From Vulcanimicrobium sp050010375 (GTDB lineage Bacteria > Vulcanimicrobiota > Vulcanimicrobiia > Vulcanimicrobiales > Vulcanimicrobiaceae), in assembly GCA_050010375.1 (NCBI GenBank), contig JBEKLD010000004.1, positions 3,647 through 67,646 on the forward strand: 64,000 nucleotides of DNA, written 5' to 3'. The translations under genes and the position numbers were made by a program. The notes under the pieces were generated by a model. It was not told where the DNA came from. It saw nothing but the letters and a program-made list of their open reading frames with translations, and ran no database searches. Below, one piece after another: positions 52,154 to 59,968 of this stretch. Numbering within the stretch: position 1 is the first letter of the stretch; each line of letters starts with the position of its first letter.

Positions 52154-53793
52154 CCGTCGGCGACCTCGACCGTGAGGTCGCGACGGTACGCGACCACGCG
52201 GAGGGCTGGGCGCGGCTCGGTTTCGCCGGCAAGATCCGGCACCTGCGCGCTCTGCGCGCGCGCACGATCGAACAAGCGGCGACCTGGGCCGCGCTCGGCG
52301 CGCAGGCGAAGGGGATCGCGGGGACGCCGCTGCTCGGCGAGGAGTGGTTCTCCGGCCCGTACGCGCTGCTCGCGACGATCGACGCGCTGGCCGCGACGCT
52401 GCGCGATCTCGCCCAAGATGGCGCACCGCACTTTCCGAGCCCGCCGCGCGTGCGCGCCGGCGGCCAAGTCGTCGTCGACGTCTTCCCGGTCGAGCCGGCG
52501 GACCGGCTGCTGCTCAGCGGCGTGCGCGCCGAGACCTGGATGGAACCCGACGTCACGCTCGAGACGCTGCTCGACCACACGGCGGGCTTCTACAAGCGCG
52601 AGAAGCCGCCCGGCCGCGTCACGCTAGTGCTCGGCGCCGGCAACGTCGCGAGCATCCCACCACTCGACGTGCTGACGGTGCTGTACGGGCAGGGCAGCAG
52701 CGCGATCCTCAAGCTGAACCCCGTCAACGCCTACCTGCAGCCGGTTTTCGAAACGATCTTCGCCGCGCTGATCGACGAGGGCTTCGTGCGCATCGTCGGC
52801 GGCGGCGCCGACGTCGGCGCGTACCTCTGCTCGCATCCGGCGATCGACGCGGTCCACCTGACCGGGGGTGAGCGCACCCACGACGCGATCGTCTTCGGGA
52901 CGGGCCCCGAGGGCGCGGCCCGCAAGCGCGACGGGACGCCGCTCTTGACCAAGCCCGTCAGCAGCGAGCTGGGCAACGTCACGCCGGTGATCGTCGTCCC
53001 GGGTCCATGGAGCGCGCCCGACCTCGTCTTCCAAGCCGCGCACGTCGCGACGATGAAGCTGCACAACGCCGGCGCGAACTGCATCGCCGCACAGGTGTTG
53101 GTCGTACCGGCCGAATGGCCGCAGACGCCACGCTTCGTCGAGCGCATCGGCGAGGCGCTGCGCCAGGCGCCGGCGCGTCCGACCTACTACCCCGGCGTCG
53201 CGCGCACCGAGCGCGCTTTCGTGACCGGCATCGATGCGAGTACCGACGAGCCGCTCTTCCGCGAAGAGCTGTTCGCGCCCGTGCTGGCGCAGACGGCGCT
53301 CCCCGGCGCCGACCCCGCGACGTTCCTGCGCAACGCGGTCGCGTTCTGCAACGAGCATCTGCGCGGCACGCTCGGCGCGAGCATCCTCATCCACCCGCGC
53401 ACGATCACCGCGCTCGGCCCTGCGTTCGACGAAGCCGTCGCGGCGCTGCGCTACGGCTGCGTCGCGATCAACACCTGGCCCGGCGTCGGCTTTCTCTTGC
53501 CGACCGCGACCTGGGGCGCCTATCCGGGGAACACGCCGGCCGACGTCGGGAGCGGGATCGGCGTCGTCCACAACGCGTTCCTGTTCGACCGCCCGCAGAA
53601 GACAGTCGTGCGCGCGCCCTTCGCGCCGTTCCCGCGCTCCTTCGGCGACGGCGAACCGACGCTGCTCCCGACGCCGCCGTGGTTCGTCACCCACCGCCGC
53701 GCCGACGTCGTCGGCCGTCGCATGTTCGCCTTCACCGCCAGCCCCTCGCCGCTGCGCCTCGCCTCGACGGCGCTCGCGGCGATGCGCTCCTAG
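52123..53793 (+). CDS. Aldehyde dehydrogenase family protein
   Basis: NAD(P)-dependent aldehyde dehydrogenase of 556 residues, slightly longer than average because of an N-terminal region of about 100 residues. Catalytic Cys lies in NAGANCIAAQVLV and the general-base Glu in VSSELGNVTPVIV; VHLTGGERTHDAIVFG is the cofactor region. It overlaps the ArnT-like gene by 31 bases, which implies co-expression, but no obvious functional link to glycan transfer exists. The ATG at 52123 was preferred because the domain begins at once. Confidence 0.88.
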   Translation: MEIVTRPVSVTVGDLDREVATVRDHAEGWARLGFAGKIRHLRALRARTIEQAATWAALGAQAKGIAGTPLLGEEWFSGPYALLATIDALAATLRDLAQDGAPHFPSPPRVRAGGQVVVDVFPVEPADRLLLSGVRAETWMEPDVTLETLLDHTAGFYKREKPPGRVTLVLGAGNVASIPPLDVLTVLYGQGSSAILKLNPVNAYLQPVFETIFAALIDEGFVRIVGGGADVGAYLCSHPAIDAVHLTGGERTHDAIVFGTGPEGAARKRDGTPLLTKPVSSELGNVTPVIVVPGPWSAPDLVFQAAHVATMKLHNAGANCIAAQVLVVPAEWPQTPRFVERIGEALRQAPARPTYYPGVARTERAFVTGIDASTDEPLFREELFAPVLAQTALPGADPATFLRNAVAFCNEHLRGTLGASILIHPRTITALGPAFDEAVAALRYGCVAINTWPGVGFLLPTATWGAYPGNTPADVGSGIGVVHNAFLFDRPQKTVVRAPFAPFPRSFGDGEPTLLPTPPWFVTHRRADVVGRRMFAFTASPSPLRLASTALAAMRS

Positions 53794-53882
53794 TAGTCGA
53801 CGGCGACGACTGCCGATGCCCAAACGGCGCGCGTCGTAGCGCCGACGAGCGAGAGTGTCAAGAACGTCGACCGTTTGAGCAT
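53790..53882 (-). CDS. Candidate 30-residue peptide with strong ribosome-binding site
   Basis: Short reading frame: ATG at 53882, ending in TAG at 53790. AAGGAG lies nine bases upstream of the ATG, and the frame starts 18 bases after the stop of the TPR lipoprotein gene, so it could be the last gene of that operon. The product has a Lys/Arg start, a hydrophobic core (FLTLSLVGATT) and WASA, like a short signal or transmembrane peptide, ending VDY. It runs antisense to the 3' end of the aldehyde dehydrogenase gene by four bases. No family is recognised; coding status is uncertain. Confidence 0.35.
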   Translation of the reverse strand: MLKRSTFLTLSLVGATTRAVWASAVVAVDY

Positions 53883-53900
53883 GGCTCTCTTCTCCTTAGA

Positions 53901-54566
53901 TTAAGGGAGGGGTAAGAGGCTGGCCGGCGGGGCGAGTTCCTCGCCGGCCTGCTCGGGGACTCCGGACTCGACCAACTGGCGGTATTGGACGAGCCTGCTG
54001 CGCAAACGCGCCAGGTCCTCCTCGAGGACGTCGCTCTGGCGCAGCGCGGTGGTCAGGTCGGCGGTGTCGTAGGTGTAGTCGAAGCGCTGCAGGGCGCCCA
54101 GGACCTCTTTGTCTTGCGCTTCGAGCGCGATGTAGCCGCGCCGCAGGCTGCCGCCCGTGTAGGCGTACGACGGGTAGTTCGAGACGACGATGTCGCGCTT
54201 GAGCTCGGCCTGCTCGATCTCGTTGCGCATCCCGGCGATGCGGTCGTCGGAGGGCGTGTAATGCGCGGCGATCGCCAGCGCGTCGATCGCGTCGTCGAAG
54301 CGCGAGGAGGCGTAGTAGACCTGCGCCAGCCGCAGCTGCACGGTCGCCAGGCCGGCCCGCGCATGCGCGTCGGTCGGATCGATGTTGAGTGCGAGCTGGT
54401 ACGCCACCGACGCGTCGGGGTAGTTCCGATGGCTGAGCGCGACGTCGCCCTGATGGTTGCGCGTTCGCACGATCCATTGGGCGACGCCGGTCCCACAACC
54501 GCTCGTCCCGAGCGGGAGCACGGCACAGGCCAGCAGCAGGGTGAGGTATCGAAGGGTTCGTCGCAT
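53901..54566 (-). CDS. TPR-containing lipoprotein
   Basis: Predicted lipoprotein of 221 residues: signal peptide with lipobox LGTSGC, then two or three tetratricopeptide-like helical pairs (HQGDVALSHRNYPDASVAYQLAL, LATVQLRLAQVYYASSRFDDAIDAL) and a helical C-terminus rich in Glu, Gln and Arg. It could be an envelope assembly factor. The start ATG at 54566 overlaps the stop of the Amj-like gene by one base. It has no catalytic motif. Confidence 0.8.
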   Translation of the reverse strand: MRRTLRYLTLLLACAVLPLGTSGCGTGVAQWIVRTRNHQGDVALSHRNYPDASVAYQLALNIDPTDAHARAGLATVQLRLAQVYYASSRFDDAIDALAIAAHYTPSDDRIAGMRNEIEQAELKRDIVVSNYPSYAYTGGSLRRGYIALEAQDKEVLGALQRFDYTYDTADLTTALRQSDVLEEDLARLRSRLVQYRQLVESGVPEQAGEELAPPASLLPLP

Positions 54567-55426
54567 CAGTGTTTGCTCGAAACGAAGAGGTGCGATGCCG
54601 CGGCGATGTAGACCGCGGCCGGGTAGAGGATGATCTGAGCGAGGAGCGTTCCGATGAACGCCGTCACGACCAGCGTGACGATCATCGCGTGGACGTGGCT
54701 GGTCGGGCGCTCGCCGCGGACGGTCTGGTCGACGATGTAGGCCGACGTCGGGTCGACGAAGAGCGAGAAGGCGACGGTCCCGATCCCGTTCACGAGGCCT
54801 GAGAGGCCGATCGCCGTCCCACGTGCCTGCAGGTTGAGGACGCTCGCGTAGTACGCGGAGACGACGCCGATCGAGTAGACCGTCATGATGATCAGGTTGC
54901 CGATCAACAGCCGGCGCGGAATCGCCCGGAAGGGAAGCGTGCGCGCCTCGCGCCACGACGGCAAGCGAACCTCGCGGATCAGGTCGAGCTGCACGCGTGG
55001 GTCGAGCAGGCGCATCAGCGCGACCGGGATCGAGCCGACCCGCTCGAAGGCGCGCACGCCGCGGACGAACAGCACGATGAAGACCGGCATCAGGATCGCG
55101 CCAACGACGATCCCGACCGTCCCCGAACCGACGATGATCCGCAGTTGCGTGTCGAAGATGTGCAGCGCCGGCGGCGTGAGGGTCGTCCGGCCGGCGGCGA
55201 GCGCGGCGTTCGCCGGGCGATCGGCCAGCCCGCCCAGCGCCGGCGTCACGACCAGGTTCGCGAGCCGGCTGGCGGTGACGACCAACGAGAAGAGCGAGAT
55301 CGCGGTCGCGATGCGTCCGGTCGTCACGCCGGCGACGCGCGCCGCGTAGGCGCCGATCTGGATCGCCTGGGTCACCAAGTTCAGGCCCGCAGCGATGAAC
55401 AAATCCGGCACCAGGATGCCGGTCAC
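54566..55426 (-). CDS. Amj-like lipid II flippase family membrane protein
   Basis: Polytopic membrane protein of 286 residues with about six hydrophobic helices. The segment IGAYAARVAGVTTGRIATAISLFSLVVTASRLANLV near the N-terminus, then a long amphipathic region and helices around IGVVSAYYASV and FSLFVDPTSAYIVDQ, resemble the DUF2837/Amj family, alternative flippases for lipid II in peptidoglycan synthesis. The assignment rests on the family's N-terminal pattern and is not certain. GTG start overlaps the M16 protease stop as GTGA. Confidence 0.72.
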   Translation of the reverse strand: MTGILVPDLFIAAGLNLVTQAIQIGAYAARVAGVTTGRIATAISLFSLVVTASRLANLVVTPALGGLADRPANAALAAGRTTLTPPALHIFDTQLRIIVGSGTVGIVVGAILMPVFIVLFVRGVRAFERVGSIPVALMRLLDPRVQLDLIREVRLPSWREARTLPFRAIPRRLLIGNLIIMTVYSIGVVSAYYASVLNLQARGTAIGLSGLVNGIGTVAFSLFVDPTSAYIVDQTVRGERPTSHVHAMIVTLVVTAFIGTLLAQIILYPAAVYIAAASHLFVSSKH

Positions 55427-56682
55427 GCCGCCTCCGCGCCGCGCAATCGCACCCCGCGCACGGGGGCTGGCCCGAGCGCGCACAGCCCGCGCGAGACGGG
55501 CCCGAGCAGGTCGCGCGCCAGCGCGTCGACCGCGGCCACGTCGACCGCGTCGAAGCGCTCCTCGACCTCCTCGGTGGAGATCTGCCGGCCGTGCACGATG
55601 TGGTTGCGCGCCAGGCGCGACATCCGGTTGTAGGTGCTCTCGAGCGCCAGCGTCAGGTTCCCCTTGAGGTGCTCGCGGGCGCGCTCGACCTCGTCGGCCC
55701 GGACACCGTCCTGGAGCAACCGGTCGAGCTCGTCGACGATGACGTCGACGCACTCCTGCGCGCGCTCGGGCGTGCAGCCCGCGCTCACCCCGAACAGGCC
55801 GGCCTCGCGGTAGCCCTGCTGGAAGGTCGCGATCTCGTAGGCCAGCCCGCGTTCTTCGCGCACGCTCTGGAAGAGCCGGCTCGACATCCCGCCGCCGAGG
55901 AGCGTGTCGAGCACCGAGAGCGCATAGCGCCGTTCGTCGCGCAAGGCGAGCCCCGGCGTCCCGAGCATCAGGTAGGCTTGTTCGGTCTCGTCGAGGGTGA
56001 CGTCGAGCGTCGGCGTGAAGCGCGGCTGCTCGGAGGCCGGCGGCCGCGCCGGGCCGGCGAACGCGCCGAACGCCTCGCCGACCAGCGCCACGACCGCCTC
56101 GTGCTCGAGGTTGCCGGCGGCGGTGATGAAGACGGTCGCCGGCGCGTAACGCGACGCGTGCCACGCGACGAGGTCCTCGCGCTCGAGCGCGCCGACCGTC
56201 TCGGTGAAGCCGATCGTCGGATCGCCCAGGTTCGCGCCGCGCCACAGCACGCGCGTGAAGCGGTCGTGGAGCACCTCAGCCGGGCTGTCGTCGTACATCC
56301 GGATCTCTTCGAGCACGACCTGGCGCTCGCGCTGGACGTCGTCGGCCGCGAAGAGTGCGTGCTGGAGCATGTCGGCCAGCACGTCGACCGCGCGCGGCAG
56401 ATGCCGGTCGACGACGTGCGCGTAGAAGCACGTCGTCTCTTTGTCGGTCATGGCGTTGAGCTCGCCGCCGACCGCGTCCATCTCCTCGGCGATCGCGCGC
56501 GCCGTGCGGCGCGGCGTCCCCTTGAAGACCATGTGCTCGAGCAGATGCGAGATCCCGCGCCGCTCGGCGGGCTCGGTCGCCGAGCCGACGTCGCACCAGA
56601 CGCCAAGCGTCGCCGAGCGCACCTGCGGCATGGCCTCGGTCAGCACTGCCAAGCCGCTGGGGAGGGTCGAGATTCGAATCAT
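55423..56682 (-). CDS. M16-family zinc metallopeptidase
   Basis: Pitrilysin-family peptidase of 419 residues. The inverted zinc motif HxxEH is in GISHLLEHMVFKGT (about 44-57) with the distal Glu in the helix containing EEMDAVGGELNA. The C-terminal half contains GGGMSSRLFQSVREERGLAY, the substrate-positioning R/Y motif, so both halves of a processing-peptidase-type subunit are present. No signal peptide is visible, so it is probably cytoplasmic. The start overlaps the stop of a secreted-protein gene (ATGA). Confidence 0.95.
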   Translation of the reverse strand: MIRISTLPSGLAVLTEAMPQVRSATLGVWCDVGSATEPAERRGISHLLEHMVFKGTPRRTARAIAEEMDAVGGELNAMTDKETTCFYAHVVDRHLPRAVDVLADMLQHALFAADDVQRERQVVLEEIRMYDDSPAEVLHDRFTRVLWRGANLGDPTIGFTETVGALEREDLVAWHASRYAPATVFITAAGNLEHEAVVALVGEAFGAFAGPARPPASEQPRFTPTLDVTLDETEQAYLMLGTPGLALRDERRYALSVLDTLLGGGMSSRLFQSVREERGLAYEIATFQQGYREAGLFGVSAGCTPERAQECVDVIVDELDRLLQDGVRADEVERAREHLKGNLTLALESTYNRMSRLARNHIVHGRQISTEEVEERFDAVDVAAVDALARDLLGPVSRGLCALGPAPVRGVRLRGAEAA

Positions 56683-57206
56683 CCGCCGGTCCCTTTCGAC
56701 AGGGACGCCCGGAAGGCCGGGTCCCAGAAGACGCCGCGTCCATCGCGCAGCCGGGCGGCGACCTCGCCGCGCTCGGCCCGCGGGACGGTGATCGAGAAGA
56801 CGTTGGCCGAGGTCGGGGCCGCGAAGTCGCCGCTGACCACCTCGCCGCGCCCGGTGGCCAAGGGAACGGTCGCCCAGCAGTCGACCTCGTCGACGCCCGG
56901 AGCGGCGGCGTACGCGCCGGCGATGAGGCCGGCGACCTCGGCATCCCAGCCGGCGAGGTCGAGTGGGCGGTGGAACTTCACCCCGCTCAGGATCAGCCCG
57001 CAGTCGACGTGTGGTCCGACCCGCTCGCAGCGCACGCGCACGAGCTGCGCCGCGAGCGGCCGGGCCAGCAAGACCGCCGCGATCCGCCGGGCCGTGCCCG
57101 GATCGTTGCCGGCCGAGCGCGCCAGGACGCGCGCGTCGTCGGCGTGCGCCGCCAGCGGCACGAGCGCGGCGAGCCCGGCCGCCAGGACCGCTGCCTGCGC
57201 GCGCAC
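56679..57206 (-). CDS. Exported protein of unknown function
   Basis: Protein of 175 residues with a signal peptide (about 1-22, ending AHA), then a single alpha/beta domain with two Cys (CERVGPHVDC and DCWATVP) and alternating hydrophobic strands, e.g. NVFSITVPRAE. I do not recognise the family. Start is GTG at 57206, four bases after the proS stop; the frame is open upstream but only as Arg-rich low complexity. Overlaps the M16 peptidase start by four bases, so the two are co-translated. Confidence 0.7.
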   Translation of the reverse strand: MRAQAAVLAAGLAALVPLAAHADDARVLARSAGNDPGTARRIAAVLLARPLAAQLVRVRCERVGPHVDCGLILSGVKFHRPLDLAGWDAEVAGLIAGAYAAAPGVDEVDCWATVPLATGRGEVVSGDFAAPTSANVFSITVPRAERGEVAARLRDGRGVFWDPAFRASLSKGTGG

Positions 57207-57210
57207 CCGG

Positions 57211-58644
57211 TCAGTAGGCCTGCGCGAAGTAGGCCTGGTAGTGCGCCGGCTCGCCGCACGGGACGCAGCGCTCGGCGCGCGCCGGTTGGCGCAGGTTGCG
57301 CGTCGACGCACTGGTCGCTTCCTTCACCAGCTCCTCGCAGGCGGGGCGGCCGCACCACGGGACGTCGATCATCCCGGCCCGCTCGCTGCACAGCCGGAAG
57401 AACTCGTCGCGGTCGAGCGTCGCGATCGTGTGGTCTTGGAGGAACGTCTTCGCCTGCGCGAACAGGCCGTGCTGGATCTGCTCGAGGACGGTCGGCACGA
57501 AGGCGACGACTTGGTCGAGCGGCACCTGCTGCTTCTGGCCTTCTTCTTTGACCGCTTTGTCGCGGCGCACGAGCGTCACGACGCCGGCCTCGATGTCACG
57601 GTTGCCCAACTCGAGCCGAATCGGGATGCCGCGCAGGTCCCACTCGTTGAACTTGTAGCCGGGCGACTGTCCCCCCCGGTCGTCGAGCCGGACGCGCAGG
57701 CCGGCTGCCTTGCAGCGCGCATACAGATCGCGCGCCGCGGCGTCGAGCACGGCGGTGTCGCCGCGCGGGATCGGGACGATGACGACCTCGATCGGCGCCA
57801 TCTTCGGCGGGATGCGCAGGCCGCGGTCGTCGCCGTGCGTCATGATCAGCGCGCCGAGCATGCGCCACGACATCCCCCACGAGGTCGTCCAGCAGTACTG
57901 CTCGGTCTGGTCTTCGGCGCTGAACGTGATGTCGTAGGCGCGGGCGAAGTTCTGGCCCAGCTCGTGCGAGGTCGCCGACTGCAGCGCGCGCCCGTCGGGC
58001 ATGAGCGCTTCGATCGAGAAGGTGTGGTTCGCGCCGGCGAAGCGTTCGGCGGCCGACTTCTCGCCGGTGTAGACCGGGACGGCGCAGACGTCCTCGGCGA
58101 CCTCGCGGTAGATCTCGAGCATCCGCGCGACCTCTTCCGCCGCTTCGGTCTCGGTGGCGTGCGCGGTGTGGCCTTCCTGCCACAGAAACTCCGCCGTGCG
58201 CAAAAATGGGCGCGTGCGCTTCTCCCAGCGCATGACGTTGACCCATTGATTGATGAGGACGGGCAGGTCGCGGTACGACTGGATCCAGTCGGCGTACATC
58301 ACGCCGACGATCACTTCCGACGTCGGGCGGATCGCGAGCCGCTCGGTCAGCTTCTCGTTCCCACCCTCGGTGACCCAAGCCACCTCGGGTGCGAAGCCCT
58401 CGACGTGCTCGGCCTCGCGCGTCAGCAGCGACTCGGGGATCAGCAGCGGGAAGTACGCGTTCTCGTGACCGGTCTCTTTGAAGCGCCGGTCCAATTCGGC
58501 TTGCAGTCGCTCCCATAAGCCGTAGCCGTTGGGCCGCAGCACGACGCACCCGCGCACCGGCGCCTGGGAGACCAGTTCGGCGCGGTAGCAGGTGGCTTGG
58601 TACCACTCGGAGAGGTCGGCTGATTTGGGTGGGATGCGTTCCAT
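57211..58644 (-). CDS. proS: Prolyl-tRNA synthetase, archaeal/eukaryotic type
   Basis: Class II aminoacyl-tRNA synthetase of 477 residues lacking the editing insertion of bacterial ProRS and carrying instead the C-terminal zinc-like domain: WCGRPACEE and RCVPCGEP provide four Cys, and the chain ends in Tyr (FAQAY), both features of archaeal/eukaryotic-type enzymes. Motif 2 region FLRTAEFLWQEGHTAH and motif 3 region MTHGDDRGLRIPP are typical. ATG at 58644 is annotated; a TTG two codons upstream is possible. It is divergent from the PduO gene. Confidence 0.95.
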   Translation of the reverse strand: MERIPPKSADLSEWYQATCYRAELVSQAPVRGCVVLRPNGYGLWERLQAELDRRFKETGHENAYFPLLIPESLLTREAEHVEGFAPEVAWVTEGGNEKLTERLAIRPTSEVIVGVMYADWIQSYRDLPVLINQWVNVMRWEKRTRPFLRTAEFLWQEGHTAHATETEAAEEVARMLEIYREVAEDVCAVPVYTGEKSAAERFAGANHTFSIEALMPDGRALQSATSHELGQNFARAYDITFSAEDQTEQYCWTTSWGMSWRMLGALIMTHGDDRGLRIPPKMAPIEVVIVPIPRGDTAVLDAAARDLYARCKAAGLRVRLDDRGGQSPGYKFNEWDLRGIPIRLELGNRDIEAGVVTLVRRDKAVKEEGQKQQVPLDQVVAFVPTVLEQIQHGLFAQAKTFLQDHTIATLDRDEFFRLCSERAGMIDVPWCGRPACEELVKEATSASTRNLRQPARAERCVPCGEPAHYQAYFAQAY

Positions 58645-58670
58645 GACCAAACGCCGGGGGTTCGCGCAGG

Positions 58671-58700
58671 TCGGCGACCGTCCTCTCCGAAGGTCGCCGA
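58671..58700. promoter_or_regulatory. 9-bp perfect inverted repeat in the proS/pduO divergent region
   Basis: TCGGCGACC (58671-58679) and GGTCGCCGA (58692-58700), 12-base spacer, ending three bases before the pduO ATG. As RNA it would hide the pduO start region; as DNA it could be a dimer binding site shared by the divergent genes. No standard riboswitch is recognisable. Confidence 0.35.
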
Positions 58701-58703
58701 GCG

Positions 58704-59327
58704 ATGCCCAAGCTGACCCGGATCTACACGCGCACCGGCGACGACGGGACGACCGGGCTGGTCGGCGGACAGCGCATCAAGAAGAGCGCGCCGCGGATCG
58801 AGGCCTACGGGACGATCGACGAGCTGTCCTCGGCGATCGGCTTGGCGCGCACGGCGCTGGCCGACGCGACGCGCACGCGTCCGGTGCAAGACCTCGCCCG
58901 CACGCACGCGGCGGCGCGGGACCTCGACGCGTGGTTGGCCTGGACGCAGGACGTGCTCTTCAACCTCGGCAGCGATCTGGCGACGCTGCCGCAGGACCGC
59001 TGGGAGGGGATGCCGCTCGTCTCCGCGGCCGATGCGAAGGCGCTCGAGCGCGCGATCGACCGCGCGCAGCAAGACCTCGTCCCGCTCGCCACCTTCATCC
59101 TCCCGGGCGGCTCGTATCCGGGCGCGTTCCTCCACCTGGCGCGCACGATCTGCCGCCGCGCCGAGCGGCTGCTCGTCGCGCTGCGCGAGGACGAGGCGGT
59201 CTCAGCCGACGCGGTCCGCTACGTCAACCGGCTCTCCGATGCGCTCTTCGTCTGGTCGCGCTGGATCAACCACGCGCTCGACCAGCCCGAGCACTCCTGG
59301 AACCCGACGACGGCGCCGCCGCCCTGA
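58704..59327 (+). CDS. PduO-type ATP:cob(I)alamin adenosyltransferase
   Basis: Enzyme of 207 residues that makes adenosylcobalamin from ATP and cob(I)alamin. Signature pieces: TRTGDDGTTGLVGG (about 8-21), YGTIDELSSAIGLAR (about 35-49), RTICRRAER and the C-terminal YVNRLSDALFVWSRW. It is a single-domain PduO without a heme-binding domain. ATG at 58704 starts the conserved N-terminus. The stop codon abuts the stop of the convergent small gene at 59328. No other cobalamin genes lie alongside. Confidence 0.94.
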   Translation: MPKLTRIYTRTGDDGTTGLVGGQRIKKSAPRIEAYGTIDELSSAIGLARTALADATRTRPVQDLARTHAAARDLDAWLAWTQDVLFNLGSDLATLPQDRWEGMPLVSAADAKALERAIDRAQQDLVPLATFILPGGSYPGAFLHLARTICRRAERLLVALREDEAVSADAVRYVNRLSDALFVWSRWINHALDQPEHSWNPTTAPPP

Positions 59328-59570
59328 TCAGGCGCAGTCGTACAGGACGCGGTGCGCGCGGTACGCGTCGCCGCGAATCGTCGCGGTCTCGCCGCGTTCG
59401 GTCATCAGCCGAGCCGTCCAGTTGGAGCGGCCGCGCGCGGCCAGCAAGAGCGTGAGTTGACGCTCGAGCAGATCGGGCGACTCGTACCGGAAGCGCAGGT
59501 CGTGTAGCCCGCGCTCGGCGTTGCGTATCGTCACGACCAGCGTCCACACATCGGAAGCGGAGGACGACAT
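59328..59570 (-). CDS. Small hypothetical protein
   Basis: Possible protein of 80 residues, with a strand-like start (WTLVVTIRN), a central amphipathic segment (PDLLERQLTLLLAARGR) and a beta-like C-terminus. No family is recognised. It begins with ATG and its stop abuts that of the convergent PduO gene. The charged, balanced composition is consistent with a real soluble protein, but there is no independent evidence. Confidence 0.5.
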   Translation of the reverse strand: MSSSASDVWTLVVTIRNAERGLHDLRFRYESPDLLERQLTLLLAARGRSNWTARLMTERGETATIRGDAYRAHRVLYDCA

Positions 59571-59664
59571 GGCCCTATGATACGCAGTCGACCGACCGGC
59601 GAAAAGTACCGCCGGCCTTTCATAACCAACTCCGTACCTGCACGCTACCGACCCTTAACACTTC

Positions 59665-59943
59665 TCAGGTGCCGAATCTCTCCAGCGAACGCGCATGCGC
59701 TTTCGCCGCTTCCTCGGCGCGGTTCTTCGGCGCCGCGTTCGTCGCGAGCGAGTGGAGCAGACGCTTGGAGATCCCGGCGATCTCGTCGACCGCCGCCAGA
59801 AATTGCGGTTCGTTCGCCTTCGACGGCTTCGTAAAGCCGCTGATCTTTCGGACGAACTGCAAGGACGCGGCGTGAACCTCGTCGTCGGTGACGGGCGGCT
59901 CGAAGTTGAACAGGGTCTTGATGTTGCGGCACATTGCGCTCAC
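59665..59943 (-). CDS. DUF2277 family protein
   Basis: Protein of 92 residues. The N-terminus CRNIKTLFNFEPPVTDDEVHAASLQFVRKISGFTKPS is the recognisable DUF2277 pattern. The function of the family is unknown. ATG at 59943 is used; a second Met three codons on (59934) matches most family members, which begin MCRNIK. It lies 25 bases after the amino-acid permease gene and ends 94 bases before the hypothetical gene. Confidence 0.88.
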   Translation of the reverse strand: MSAMCRNIKTLFNFEPPVTDDEVHAASLQFVRKISGFTKPSKANEPQFLAAVDEIAGISKRLLHSLATNAAPKNRAEEAAKAHARSLERFGT

Positions 59944-59968
59944 CTCCAGGGTCTATGGACGGATGGGC

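Noticed and set aside
55591..58518. 975-residue plus-strand frame, the longest in the window
   Set aside because: It covers the M16 protease, a secreted protein and proS on the opposite strand; all conserved motifs are on the minus strand.
59596..59615. CCGGCG/CGCCGG inverted repeat in the gap after DUF2277
   Set aside because: Six base pairs in a GC-rich gap without a T-run on the minus strand; too weak to call a terminator.
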